DNA of 64,000 nt from CALZIK01 sp046756565 (GTDB lineage: Bacteria > Acidobacteriota > Thermoanaerobaculia > Multivoradales > JAHEKO01), in NCBI GenBank assembly GCA_046756565.1, contig JBHHWO010000002.1:1-64000 (forward strand), written 5' to 3'. A program made the position numbers and the translations under genes. The notes below the pieces were generated by a model. The model saw only the letters and a list, made by a program, of their open reading frames with translations. It was not told the DNA's origin and made no database searches. Numbering within the stretch: the stretch's first letter is position 1; each line of letters begins with the position of its first letter. Positions 37,357 through 48,513 of the stretch are shown here, piece by piece.

Positions 37357-38436
37357 TCATTCAAGGCGATAACGTGCAACTCCGTCGCCGTGAAGAGTCC
37401 CCAGGTAGAGAAATCCCTCGTGCTCCTCCGCGGACGTCGTCTGGGAAAGGATCTCGCCCGTCGGGTCTTGGAGTGTGCGCAGGATGACTCCTGTCTCGTC
37501 GAGCGCCAGGACCGCGCCGTAGGGCTCGGCTTTGGGCCACAGGGCCTGTGGAAGAGTGGACAGGAGCGCCTTGGCCCACGGATAGGGATGAAGGCTGTCC
37601 ACCAGCGGCTTCCTCGGGGCATACAGAGCGACCCAGAAGAGTCCTCTTCGGTTCGAGGAAACGCCGTCCGGAAAACCGGGCAGATTCGCGATGAAGACAT
37701 CGGAAGACCCGGCCCGCGGTCCCTCGAGCCAATGGCGGGTAATCCGATATCGGAACGTCTCGACGACCAGAACATAGTCCTCGTTAGACGATAGGGCGAC
37801 TCCGTTGGCGAAATAGAGGCCGTCGAGGATTACGTCGGTGCGGCCGGTTTCCGGGTCGTGGCGCAGCAGCCGCCCATGAGGCTTCGCTTCCAACAGGTCA
37901 TGGAGAGTGTTGCCAAGATCGTACTTGAAGCTCGCATCGGAGAAATAGACCGTGCCGTCGGAGGCGATGTCCACGTCGTCGGCGAGCCCGAACGGGACGC
38001 CCTCGGCTTGCGTGGCCAGAGTACTCGCGTGGCCAGTCGAATCGATGGAGAGGAGCCCCTTCCAGGCGTCACAGACCAACAGGTTGCCTCGAGCGTCGAA
38101 ATGCAGTCCGAGCGGACGCCCGCCGGTTTGGGCAAAGGTCTCGACGTTCTTCTCCCCGCCCGGCAACAGGGTGACCCGCACGATCCGGCCGTCGTCGGTG
38201 CCTGCATAGACTCGGCCCTCGGCATCCACGGCCACGTCCTCGGGCCCGGGAACCTGCCCTGGAGCCAGAACCTCCACGTCGGCCAACTCGGAGCTGACTG
38301 CGAGGGCGCGGACGAGACTCCGAACCGGCGGGGGGCGCCACGCTGCCGGGCTGATCGGCGCTCCACGAACCCGCAGCGCGAGCAACGACGCAACGGCCAG
38401 GAGAATCCCAAGAAGGATCCAGGCGAGTCTTTTCAT
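37357..38436 (-). CDS. Strictosidine-synthase-like / SMP-30-type propeller protein
   Basis: A 359-residue protein with an N-terminal membrane anchor or signal (residues 3-24), followed by a six-bladed propeller of the strictosidine synthase/APMAP/gluconolactonase group: GPEDVAVDAEGRVYAGTDDGRI, GRPLGLHFDARGNLLVCDAWKGLL, VDIASDGTVYFSDASFKYDL, LYFANGVALSSNEDYVLVVETFRYRI, LPGFPDGVSSNRRGLFWVALYAPR, GFLYLGTLHGDGVARYRL. Bacterial members are probably lactonases or arylesterases, but the substrate here is unknown. Its ATG overlaps the stop of the TPR kinase gene upstream (ATGA), so the two are translated together. It is convergent with the Crp/Fnr gene (47 bp between stops, no clear terminator). Confidence 0.82.
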   Translation of the reverse strand: MKRLAWILLGILLAVASLLALRVRGAPISPAAWRPPPVRSLVRALAVSSELADVEVLAPGQVPGPEDVAVDAEGRVYAGTDDGRIVRVTLLPGGEKNVETFAQTGGRPLGLHFDARGNLLVCDAWKGLLSIDSTGHASTLATQAEGVPFGLADDVDIASDGTVYFSDASFKYDLGNTLHDLLEAKPHGRLLRHDPETGRTDVILDGLYFANGVALSSNEDYVLVVETFRYRITRHWLEGPRAGSSDVFIANLPGFPDGVSSNRRGLFWVALYAPRKPLVDSLHPYPWAKALLSTLPQALWPKAEPYGAVLALDETGVILRTLQDPTGEILSQTTSAEEHEGFLYLGTLHGDGVARYRLE

Positions 38437-40874
38437 CCGGACCTCGGCCTGCGGAGTGCCGTCAGGTCCTCCCAGGTGTCTCCCAGCCCCATCGTCTCGA
38501 GGATCGACCGGTATTCAGGATAGGAGTGCAGCGCGTCGAGAAACGGACTCACGATTTGAATGAGGTAGGGATCGCGCTGCTGAACGCTACGCTCCAGCCA
38601 CCGGAAGGCCCCCTCCGGGTCTTCGAGACCAACGTGCAGCACGGCGTAGAGGAAGGGCGCGACGTACGCGCCGGACCGGGCTTGCTCCTCGAGCTCATGG
38701 AGCATTCTCGACGCGTCGTCTTTTCTTCCAGCGGCTCCGAAGTGGTAGCCGAGCAGAGCCACGGCGAAAGGAGAGCGACCGACCAGCTCAATCCCTCGTT
38801 CGAGCGAAGCGATGGCGTCATCGTACCTGCCGCCCTGCCGGTAGGCTCGAGCCAGGTACGCGTAGTACTGTCCGAATCCCGGGTCCTGCGCAACGAGTTT
38901 CTCGAACCCCGCGATGGCTGCAGAGGAGTCGCCAGTGAACAGCGCATCGGCCGGCACTTGCAGCCTCATGATTCGCGAAAGCGGGTCCAGTTCTTGAGCC
39001 CGCTTGGACAACTCCGCCATCTCGTCGTAGCGACCTCTCATGCGCAGCGTCTGCTTGTACCACTGATATGCAGTAGCGTAGCTGGGGTTGAGCTCGATCG
39101 CCCTTTGAAACTCGGTCTCGGCTTCCTCCCAGTTCCACTCGAAGTTCTGGTTGATCAAGCCAAGCGTGGCATGTGGCTCCGCCAGCTCCGGGTCCAACCG
39201 CAGGGCTTCTCGGGCGGCCTTCCTTGCCAGTGGGTAGGCCCTGCCGGGTGCGAGGAGATCGTAGCCCGGGTAGCCCATGATCACGTACGCGTCGGCCAGG
39301 CCGGCGTGCGCCTCGGCAAGCGAGGGGGCGATCTCGATTGCCTGCTGGAAGTAATCCACGCTCTGCTCGAGACTTTGGGGATCTCGGCGTTGCCAGAGAG
39401 AACGACCCCGGAGATAGAGCTTGTAGGCCTCTCCGTCGACCTGCCGAGCTGGCCCCAGGAGCGCCTCGCTCTCGGCGCCAAGCTGGACCTCGATCTCCTC
39501 GGCAACGTCCCGCGCCACGTCCCTCTGAAGGACCAGGACGTCGGTGAGCGCTCGCAGGTAATCCTGGGCCCAGAGCACTCGGTCCTCGACGGAGTCGATG
39601 AGCTGGACTCGGATGTCGACGTCACCGTCGGCTTCGAGAACCGAGCCCGTCACCAGGTACCTTGCGCCCAACTCGCGCCCGATGCGTTCCGCCCGCTCTT
39701 CCGTGCCGTTGTAGATCATTGAGGAGGTCGGTGAAGTGACCTTGAGCTCTCTGATTCTGGCCAGGTTGGTGATCAGCGCCACTGTCAGGCCGTTGCTGAA
39801 GTAGTCGTGATCCGGATTAGCCGATTGGTTGTTGAGTCGAAGGACAGCTATTGCGGGCGGCTCCCCGGCGATCGCCGGCGGCTCTGGTGCTCTTGGCTGG
39901 CCATTCTGGAAGACACCCCAGTAGAGGAGTCCGACAGCTAGAGCCGTGGCCGCGGCCAGACCTGCCATCCGGCTCATTCTCGGCCTCGCCGGGGCACCCG
40001 GCAACGAAACCGTCTCCGCCGCCTGGTCCTGCGCCTCGGATCCGAGGCTTTCGAGCCGCGTATGAAGCTCTCTCGCGGATTGCGGTCTGTGTGCCCGATC
40101 TTTGCGAAGACAGTCCCCCACGATTCGGTCCAGGAGAGGGTGCAAATCTGGCCGAAGCTCTGAAATCGGCTCCGGCGTCGCTCGCAGGATTCGCGCCACG
40201 AGCTCAGCCGGCGACTGTCCCTGAAACGGCCGCTTGCCGGTGGCCATTTCGTACAGGACTGCGCCAGCCGAGAAAAGATCGCTCCGATGATCCACCGACT
40301 CTCCCTTCGCCTGCTCCGGGGACATGTACGGGACGGTACCGAGCACCGTTCCGTGCCTGGTCATTTCGCTCAAAGTCCGAGACACCTGGGTGGGAGTCTC
40401 GACCGGTCGCATCTTGGCCAGTCCGAAATCGAGGATCTTGAGTTGCCCCCTGCGAGTCACCATGAGGTTTGCGGGCTTCAGGTCCCGGTGGGTGATCCCC
40501 CTCTCGTGAGCCGTAGCCAGAGCGTCGCAGAGTGGCAGAGCCAGCTCGAGAAAGCGCCCGAGTGAGAGTCCGCCCTCGCTGATCACCTTGTCCAGGGTTT
40601 TTCCTTCCACGTGCTCCATCGTCAGAAAGTTGATCCCATCACCCTCCTCGACCGAGTGGATCGTCACGATGTTGGGATGGTTCAGAGCAGCCAACACCTC
40701 AGCTTCGCGCCGAAATCTCGCGAGTCGATCACCAGCCTCTGCAAGCTCGGTCGGCAGCACCTTGAGTGCGACCTGTCGCTTGAGCCTCAGGTCCCTGGCC
40801 AGATAGACGCTCCCCATGCCCCCGGCACCGAGCTCGCCGAGAATCTCGTAGTGGGCGATAGTGCGGCCAATCAT
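38433..40874 (-). CDS. Transmembrane Ser/Thr kinase with TolB-like and TPR domains
   Basis: An 813-residue protein. Kinase domain, residues 1-270: GAGGMGSVY loop, Lys38 in VALKVL, HRDLKPANLM, DFGLAK, GTVPYMSPEQAKG. One membrane helix lies near 300-320 (AAATALAVGLLYWG). The exported half begins with a TolB/FlgO-like segment (AIAVLRLNNQSANPDHDYFSNGLTVAL, RYLVTGSVLEADGDVDIRVQLID, about 345-480) and continues with roughly seven TPR units (QQAIEIAPSLAEAHAGLADAY, EFQRAIELNPSYATAYQWYK, ASLERGIELVGRSPFAVALLGYHFG). This is the common Acidobacteriota architecture, presumably sensing proteins in the periplasm and phosphorylating cytosolic targets. It is co-translated with a strictosidine-synthase-like protein. 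Confidence 0.92.
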   Translation of the reverse strand: MIGRTIAHYEILGELGAGGMGSVYLARDLRLKRQVALKVLPTELAEAGDRLARFRREAEVLAALNHPNIVTIHSVEEGDGINFLTMEHVEGKTLDKVISEGGLSLGRFLELALPLCDALATAHERGITHRDLKPANLMVTRRGQLKILDFGLAKMRPVETPTQVSRTLSEMTRHGTVLGTVPYMSPEQAKGESVDHRSDLFSAGAVLYEMATGKRPFQGQSPAELVARILRATPEPISELRPDLHPLLDRIVGDCLRKDRAHRPQSARELHTRLESLGSEAQDQAAETVSLPGAPARPRMSRMAGLAAATALAVGLLYWGVFQNGQPRAPEPPAIAGEPPAIAVLRLNNQSANPDHDYFSNGLTVALITNLARIRELKVTSPTSSMIYNGTEERAERIGRELGARYLVTGSVLEADGDVDIRVQLIDSVEDRVLWAQDYLRALTDVLVLQRDVARDVAEEIEVQLGAESEALLGPARQVDGEAYKLYLRGRSLWQRRDPQSLEQSVDYFQQAIEIAPSLAEAHAGLADAYVIMGYPGYDLLAPGRAYPLARKAAREALRLDPELAEPHATLGLINQNFEWNWEEAETEFQRAIELNPSYATAYQWYKQTLRMRGRYDEMAELSKRAQELDPLSRIMRLQVPADALFTGDSSAAIAGFEKLVAQDPGFGQYYAYLARAYRQGGRYDDAIASLERGIELVGRSPFAVALLGYHFGAAGRKDDASRMLHELEEQARSGAYVAPFLYAVLHVGLEDPEGAFRWLERSVQQRDPYLIQIVSPFLDALHSYPEYRSILETMGLGDTWEDLTALRRPRSG

Positions 40875-41059
40875 CGTGGCGTACGCGGACGATTGCCTTC
40901 GATTCTAGACTCTCGCGATAGCATCCCGGTAGCCGCATTCGTACACATGGCCACTCGGCCCATCCGCCTTCCGGCTCGACTCGATGCACGATGATCTTCA
41001 GCGACGCGTGCCCGTTCAGACCTCGCTGGCCGGCGACTCGCCTTGTGGAGCGTTTCTGC
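40875..41059. other. Gap without recognisable genes
   Basis: This is the upstream region of the TPR kinase. I see no convincing coding frame, RNA gene or repeat; open frames here are compositional. The kinase promoter must lie within it, but no clear hexamers stand out in the GC-rich sequence. Confidence 0.5.
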
Positions 41060-41440
41060 CTAGAAGCTGTAGATGGCCGATAGCGAGATCGTGTCCACCG
41101 TATCGGCGAGGTCGACCCCGACGTCGATCTGGAAGCTTTCGAAGGCCAGGCCGAATCCAAGCGCGAAGTGCACCTGGTCGTCTCCGGGTTGTTCCAGAGC
41201 GCGGATGAAGAGGTCATCGCTGGTGTCATGGACCTGGTGATCGGGATCCAGCCACGCCCCGACCCGCACGGCGACAATCGGTGTAGGGCGAACGCCGCCT
41301 TCCCCATCCCCCATCGAGCCACCTCCTCTCGGGACGCTGCAAGCATGTGGGCGCTGGCAACCCGCCGCAACACCCGAGGGGGTAGGTCCGCAGCCGAGTG
41401 AACCTCATTCGCGCCTATCCAGAGAAGCGCATAACACGGG
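41060..41440 (-). pseudogene. Decayed C-terminus of a FadL/OMPP1-like outer-membrane protein
   Basis: The last 84 codons (41060-41314) read as barrel strands ending with a terminal Phe: IVAVRVGAWLDPDHQV, DDQVHFALGFGLAFESFQID, VDTISLSAIYSF. This is the end pattern of FadL/OMPP1-type porins (VRAGAWYDPDH...H.ALGLG..F......SLSAVYRF). Upstream, in a different frame, WIGANEVHSAADL recalls the preceding NEVHLGAEY strand of the same family, so a frameshift and loss of the N-terminal 300 or so residues are indicated. No start codon, signal peptide or ribosome site belongs to it. Confidence 0.5.
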
Positions 41441-41453
41441 GAAACGGGATCAG
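41412..41453 (-). promoter_or_regulatory. 42-bp element, copy C (weak)
   Basis: On the reverse strand this stretch aligns without gaps to two other 42-bp elements (42288-42329 and 44768-44809), sharing TGATCCC, TTT, CCG, TGCG, TTC and GATAG at identical spacing (about 29 of 42 positions match copy A). It follows the stop of the 258-residue secreted protein and precedes only the decayed porin, so it may be a relic. Confidence 0.45.
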
Positions 41454-41464
41454 GAACAGGGAGG

Positions 41465-42241
41465 TCAGTCGCGCTCGAGAAAGTTCCGGATAGCCGGGAA
41501 TGACTTGATCGCTTCGATTTCGGCCCGCAGCTCCTCGACCTCGTCCTCCAGCTCCTCGACCTCATCCTCCAGCTCCTCGAGCTCTGAAGCCCTCCCGTCG
41601 AGGGTTCCCTCGACCGTAAGGTCGCCTGCGATGTGCACATTGCCCGCGCTGTCGATGACCAGACTGTTCTCGGGACCCCCGGCCTCGATGCGGAAGATGA
41701 TGGCGCCGGGCGGAATGCATTCTCCCGCGTCTACGCAGGTGCCGCCGGCATCGGAGCAGAAATTGGGATCCGGAGCGCACGGTTGCCCGTCGAATGTGCC
41801 TCCGACACAGACGCCGGCGCAATTCGCCCCGGTGCCGTCACCGCACACGAGTCCGTGATTGGTACCGCCTTCGCAGAATCCCTGGCCGCTGACGGAGACG
41901 ACCCCGGCACCGCGGTCCGCGAACCCCAGAAAGCTCGTCCCCCCGTTGTTTGCGTCATTAGTGATGATCTCCCAGTCATTTTTCGGGAAGGCGGCAGTAA
42001 AACTCGTGTCGTTGAAGAAGATCCGCATGTTGTTCTCTTGCAGCATGAACGTCGTGAAACTGAACGCTTGCTCGTTTTGGCAGTCGAATCCCAAGCAGGC
42101 GCTCCCCACGACAATGAGGTCGTCCGCGATCACCTGGTCGGCCTGGCCGGCAGACGGACCGACGGCGGCCATCACCGCCATCGCCGTGACCACCAAGGCC
42201 AGCATCCGAACAGTCGTTCCGAGCTTTCTTTGAAGGGTCAT
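41465..42241 (-). CDS. Secreted tail-fibre-like protein with C-terminal coiled coil
   Basis: A 258-residue protein with a strong ribosome site (AAGGAGG) and a signal peptide ending near GQADQ. The N-terminal part (DQVIADDLIVVGSACLGFDC, FMLQENNMRIFFNDTS, FPKNDWEIITNDANNGG) is the conserved start of a family of secreted fibre-like proteins found in environmental Gram-negatives. A Cys-rich insert (residues 120-170, about ten Cys) follows, then a bearded-fibre-like ENSLVIDSAGNVHIAGDLTVEGTLDG strand and a trimeric-type heptad coiled coil (ELEELEDEVEELEDEVEEL). There is no S74 peptidase tail. A 42-bp element matching the one before the next secreted protein lies 47 bp upstream. Surface fibre or adhesin is a guess. 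Confidence 0.65.
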   Translation of the reverse strand: MTLQRKLGTTVRMLALVVTAMAVMAAVGPSAGQADQVIADDLIVVGSACLGFDCQNEQAFSFTTFMLQENNMRIFFNDTSFTAAFPKNDWEIITNDANNGGTSFLGFADRGAGVVSVSGQGFCEGGTNHGLVCGDGTGANCAGVCVGGTFDGQPCAPDPNFCSDAGGTCVDAGECIPPGAIIFRIEAGGPENSLVIDSAGNVHIAGDLTVEGTLDGRASELEELEDEVEELEDEVEELRAEIEAIKSFPAIRNFLERD

Positions 42242-42287
42242 GCTTTTTCCTCCTTGGTGAAGGGTCCGATCGCGAAAGAGCGATCTG

Positions 42288-42329
42288 CCTCTATCTGGGG
42301 AAACGCAAAGAGCGGAGAAAAGGGATCAA
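42288..42329 (-). promoter_or_regulatory. 42-bp element, copy A: probable ECF-type promoter
   Basis: Reverse-strand sequence starts TTGATCCCTTTTCTCC and continues through TGCGTTTCC to AGATAGAGG. It is nearly identical to copy B at 44768-44809, same length, no gaps. It ends 47 bp before the start of the secreted protein at 42241. Two widely spaced conserved blocks (TGATCCC and TGCG..TTC) fit the two-box layout of ECF sigma promoters, and an ECF sigma gene adjoins copy B. Confidence 0.55.
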
Positions 42330-42330
42330 G

Positions 42331-42480
42331 GGTCCGGGAGGGCGGCCAGGAGCCCTCGATAGCCTTCTGCCGATGGTCTACGATGAGCTTCGGACAATGG
42401 CTCATCACAAGCTCAAGGGGAACCGGAGCGATCCCCCGAGAGATAAGTGGCTGGTTCCTCCAAGTGGGGCTCAGGGGCGT
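42331..42480 (+). pseudogene. Broken duplicate of the ECF sigma factor gene 5' part
   Basis: Nucleotides 42331-42432 align closely with 44859-44962 of the intact sigma gene (CGGGAGG..., GGTCTACG.TGAGCTTCGGAC, GCTCAAGGGGAA.CGG). Translated, YDELRTMAHHKLKGNRSD matches YGELRTLAHRQLKGNRGD of the intact protein. Some 48 bp carrying the start codon are missing and a 1-bp deletion shifts frame before the TAC codon; similarity fades after 42435. The 42-bp element preceding both copies is duplicated too. It cannot make a sigma factor. Confidence 0.8.
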
Positions 42481-42515
42481 CCCCAGATCGGGCAACTGCG
42501 GACAGCGGCGCTAGT

Positions 42516-44729
42516 CTAAAGGCTATCGATCGAGTCGACCTGGATCGTGACCCAGCTCCCCACGATGGCCCTCGAGTCGCCGTCCGAGTCAAAAACCGTA
42601 CACTGGACAGCCACCGATCCCGGTGCGGCCAGAGTCACCGCACCGATGAGGGTCACGTGGGTTCGGAAGGAGGTCGGCCAACCGAAAGTGCCGGAAAGAC
42701 CTGGAGGGCCGATTCCTCGAGATTCCAGCACCAGAGCTCCCGAAGCGAGTCGGCAAAGGACAGCGGAGCTCTGGATGATCGACGAGATCACAATATCGGT
42801 CAGCCATAGACCCGTATTGGCGATAACGACGTATTTCCCCGCGTCGAGGCTCACGCTTGAGACTTCCGTGAAGGTCGGAAACTCTGTGTCGATCGAAACT
42901 TGGGCTCCGGTGAATTGCCGGTAGCCCGCCTTCGTCTTGAGAGCCACGGAATCCAGGCCATCGAGAAGGTCGGCGTTCAGAGTACTCCCCGGGCCGTCTC
43001 CGGCCAGTGCGATCGACATGACCTCCGCGTCCCTCGCGATCTCATCTGCAATCCGCGCTTCCGCAACGGTGCCAGTACTGATATTGCTCCCGTCGAGGTT
43101 GGTGAAGAGCGGCCCTTCGCAAGCTTGGCCGTTGCAGGTCGTGTGCGGCCCGGCAACTACTCCCAGATTGGTCAGGGCCCCGGCCACATCCGTCGCACCC
43201 GTGCCGCCTTGCACCACCGGCACCGGGCCAATCGGCGCCCCGTCTGTGGTCAGCGCCAGGCTCCACGAGGCGAGACTGCCGTCGTCCGCCCCCTCAAACA
43301 CATCCTGAACAAAGAGTTGCCATTCTCCGACCGGGTCGATCCCGTCGAAATCCGACAGGCTCGTACCGTAGGGACCGGAAGGAGCCGGCGCGGGAAGGTC
43401 CTCCGGAATGTTCACCGAGGGCCGGTATGATCCTGCGAGCGGGTTGGTTGTTAAACCGATCGTCTGGCCGGCCTCATCATCAAAGGTGAGATCGACGTTC
43501 GTTACTCCGGGACCCCCGCCACCCACAACGCTCATGAGAAGAACGGCCTGGCCCGTCGGAGCGACAAGCAAGACCCGCATATCCAGCGGAAAGGTGTGAG
43601 TGAGCTCGGTGAGGGTCACGTTCACATCGACCAGAGCTGCGCCGCCGAAGGACGCAACCGTCAGGGTCGACGGATAGGGTGTGGCCGCCGCGGCCCCGAT
43701 TGTCACTGCTGCTCCGCCAGGCACCGATGTGGTCTCCGGAAAGGGAGCCACACACACTGGCGCGCCAGCGTCCACTTGCGCGAGGAATCGCCCCGAGGGG
43801 CAGTCGAGCGCCTCGAGGGCCGCCGTCAGTTCGGCGTCGCGGGCTACGACGGGATCGATTCGCGGCTCAGCCACGGTACCCATGCTCAAGTTGCTGGCGT
43901 TGAGATTCGTGAAGTTGGTCGCATCGCAGGTCGCACCGTCGCAGGTCGTGTCCGTATCTGTCGTGTGCGCTCCTCCGACCACCCCCAGGCTGGTGCGGGC
44001 TCCAGCGGCATCCGTCGCTCCCGTCCCGCCGTTGGCCAACGCGACGGTCCCGGTCACGTTGGCCGCCGTACCACTGATGTCGATCCCCGCCGTCCCCGCT
44101 GAGAGGTTCGCCGGATCGAGATCGGTCAGCCAAGTACCGCTGCCGGAAAAGGAAGTCGCATCCACGTTGCCATCCACACTCAACTGTGTCCCGGGAGGGG
44201 GTGCCAAGGGCGTCGGAGTCTCGGCTGAAGGTCCTTGCTGCGACTCTCTTTTGCTCTCGACTTCAACGGTCGTTGCATCCCTGCCCTGGACGGCAAGATA
44301 ACGTTGAACCGCCTCGAACGCCTCCTTGAACTCGAGTTCGCTCGGGCCCGCCGCCACCTGAAACAGCGCCGCTTCCGACCACATGCCGGGAGCGTCGTCC
44401 TCGCCCATCGCCCGCACCGACCAGGCATAGCGCCCGCCGCGCTCCAGGCAGCGGTCGAGTGGTGGTGTCCAGCCCAGAGCGGCGCCGCGCAGGGCCTGCT
44501 GGATCACCGGCCGCGCCTCCTCGCTGCCCTCCTGGACCTCGACCACGACCAACTCGTAGCTCTCGGCTCCCGGGACCGCGCTCCAACTGAAGGTCGGACA
44601 AGGGTCCCCGATCAGGGCGCCCGAGAGGCTGCCCGGGGACACCGCCACCGGGATCTCGGCTCCGGACCAGGCCGCGGCGGCAATGAGTACGCTCCAAGCA
44701 CTGTGTATCTGTATTCGCTTGTTGCGCAT
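42516..44729 (-). CDS. Secreted fibre-like repeat protein with P-domain-like module
   Basis: About 737 residues from the ATG at 44729 (ribosome site AAGGAG); a TTG 18 bp upstream is less likely. The signal peptide is followed by an Fn3-like domain (CPTFSWSAVPGAESYELVVVEV). Tail-fibre repeats then recur twice: LANGGTGATDAAGARTSLGVV and VQGGTGATDVAGALTNLGVV, each with NFTNLNASNLSMGTV or FTNLDGSNISTGTV and AEARI. Between them, about residues 330-490, is a proprotein-convertase-P-like beta sandwich (TLTVASFGGAALVDVNVTLTELTHTFPLDMRVLLVAPTG, DGIDPVGEWQLFVQDV). The C-terminus is a beta-rich head (YVVIANTGLWLTDIVIS). A 42-bp element lies 39 bp upstream, shared with the divergent ECF sigma gene. Likely an extracellular fibre, regulated by that sigma factor. 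Confidence 0.7.
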   Translation of the reverse strand: MRNKRIQIHSAWSVLIAAAAWSGAEIPVAVSPGSLSGALIGDPCPTFSWSAVPGAESYELVVVEVQEGSEEARPVIQQALRGAALGWTPPLDRCLERGGRYAWSVRAMGEDDAPGMWSEAALFQVAAGPSELEFKEAFEAVQRYLAVQGRDATTVEVESKRESQQGPSAETPTPLAPPPGTQLSVDGNVDATSFSGSGTWLTDLDPANLSAGTAGIDISGTAANVTGTVALANGGTGATDAAGARTSLGVVGGAHTTDTDTTCDGATCDATNFTNLNASNLSMGTVAEPRIDPVVARDAELTAALEALDCPSGRFLAQVDAGAPVCVAPFPETTSVPGGAAVTIGAAAATPYPSTLTVASFGGAALVDVNVTLTELTHTFPLDMRVLLVAPTGQAVLLMSVVGGGGPGVTNVDLTFDDEAGQTIGLTTNPLAGSYRPSVNIPEDLPAPAPSGPYGTSLSDFDGIDPVGEWQLFVQDVFEGADDGSLASWSLALTTDGAPIGPVPVVQGGTGATDVAGALTNLGVVAGPHTTCNGQACEGPLFTNLDGSNISTGTVAEARIADEIARDAEVMSIALAGDGPGSTLNADLLDGLDSVALKTKAGYRQFTGAQVSIDTEFPTFTEVSSVSLDAGKYVVIANTGLWLTDIVISSIIQSSAVLCRLASGALVLESRGIGPPGLSGTFGWPTSFRTHVTLIGAVTLAAPGSVAVQCTVFDSDGDSRAIVGSWVTIQVDSIDSL

Positions 44730-44767
44730 CGAGTGTCTCCTTCCCAAGGGCTGCCGAAGGTCGTCTG

Positions 44768-44809
44768 CCTCTATCTCAGGAAACGCAGAGCGCCGGAAAA
44801 AGGGATCAA
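44768..44809 (-). promoter_or_regulatory. 42-bp element, copy B, between ECF sigma and secreted fibre gene
   Basis: Reverse-strand sequence starts TTGATCCCTTTTTCC, continues TGCGTTTCC and ends AGATAGAGG, aligning base for base with copy A at 42288-42329. It lies 39 bp upstream of the leftward fibre gene and 19 bp before the rightward ECF sigma gene. Probable target promoter of that sigma factor. The same stretch could also serve the sigma gene if read the other way. Confidence 0.55.
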
Positions 44810-44827
44810 GCGGTATCCTGTCGGCGG

Positions 44828-45397
44828 ATGGGAGGTGAGATTACCCAGCTTCTGGATGTCGTCCGGGAGGGAGACCGGGAGGCTCTCAATCGCCTCTTGC
44901 CGCTGGTCTACGGTGAGCTTCGGACTCTGGCTCACCGCCAGCTCAAGGGGAATCGGGGCGATGCGTCTCTCAACACCACGGCCCTGGTGCACGAGGCCTA
45001 TCTCAAGCTGGTCGATCAGGGCCGGGCGGACTGGAAGGACCGCCGGCATTTTCTGGCGGTGGCGGCGACCGCCATGCGCCATCTCGTGATCGACCACGCC
45101 CGGCGCCGGACGGCGCAGAAGCGCGGAGGCGGGACAAGGCACACACTCCTGGACGAAGGCCGAATCGGGATCGAGGCCCGGGCGGCTCGGTTGCTCGCCC
45201 TGGACGAGGCGTTGGAGAACCTGGCCGGTCTCGACGGGCGTCTGGCTCGCCTGGTCGAGCTGCGCTTCTTCGGGGGTCTCACCGTTGCGGAGTCGGCCGG
45301 CGTCCTCGAGGTCTCCGAGCCCACCGTGAAACGGGACTGGCGCAAGGCCAAGGCCCTGCTCTACCGGACGTTGAACGAGGACACTGCGCCGGGGTGA
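44828..45397 (+). CDS. ECF-type RNA polymerase sigma factor (kinase-associated)
   Basis: A 189-residue protein with sigma region 2 (residues 10-90: VYGELRTLAHRQL, LVHEAYLKLVDQG, FLAVAATAMRHLVIDHARRR) and region 4 (about 130-180: LVELRFFGGLTVAESAGVLEVSEPTVKRDWRKAKALL). It belongs to the group common in Acidobacteriota and Planctomycetes whose genes adjoin Ser/Thr kinases, with no anti-sigma gene. Here the kinase gene opens in frame with its end (45394 overlap; preferred kinase start 45490). In such pairs phosphorylation is thought to activate the sigma factor. A truncated second copy lies at 42331. Confidence 0.92.
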   Translation: MGGEITQLLDVVREGDREALNRLLPLVYGELRTLAHRQLKGNRGDASLNTTALVHEAYLKLVDQGRADWKDRRHFLAVAATAMRHLVIDHARRRTAQKRGGGTRHTLLDEGRIGIEARAARLLALDEALENLAGLDGRLARLVELRFFGGLTVAESAGVLEVSEPTVKRDWRKAKALLYRTLNEDTAPG

Positions 45398-45489
45398 GCG
45401 GTCTCGCGGCAGGGCCTGCCTGGGGGCGAGCGCCGGTGGGCCTGCCAAGCGCGGTAAGATTCTCAACACCTAAACCGGGTGCCAGCATC

Positions 45490-48509
<3,020 letters not shown>

Positions 48510-48513
<4 letters not shown>

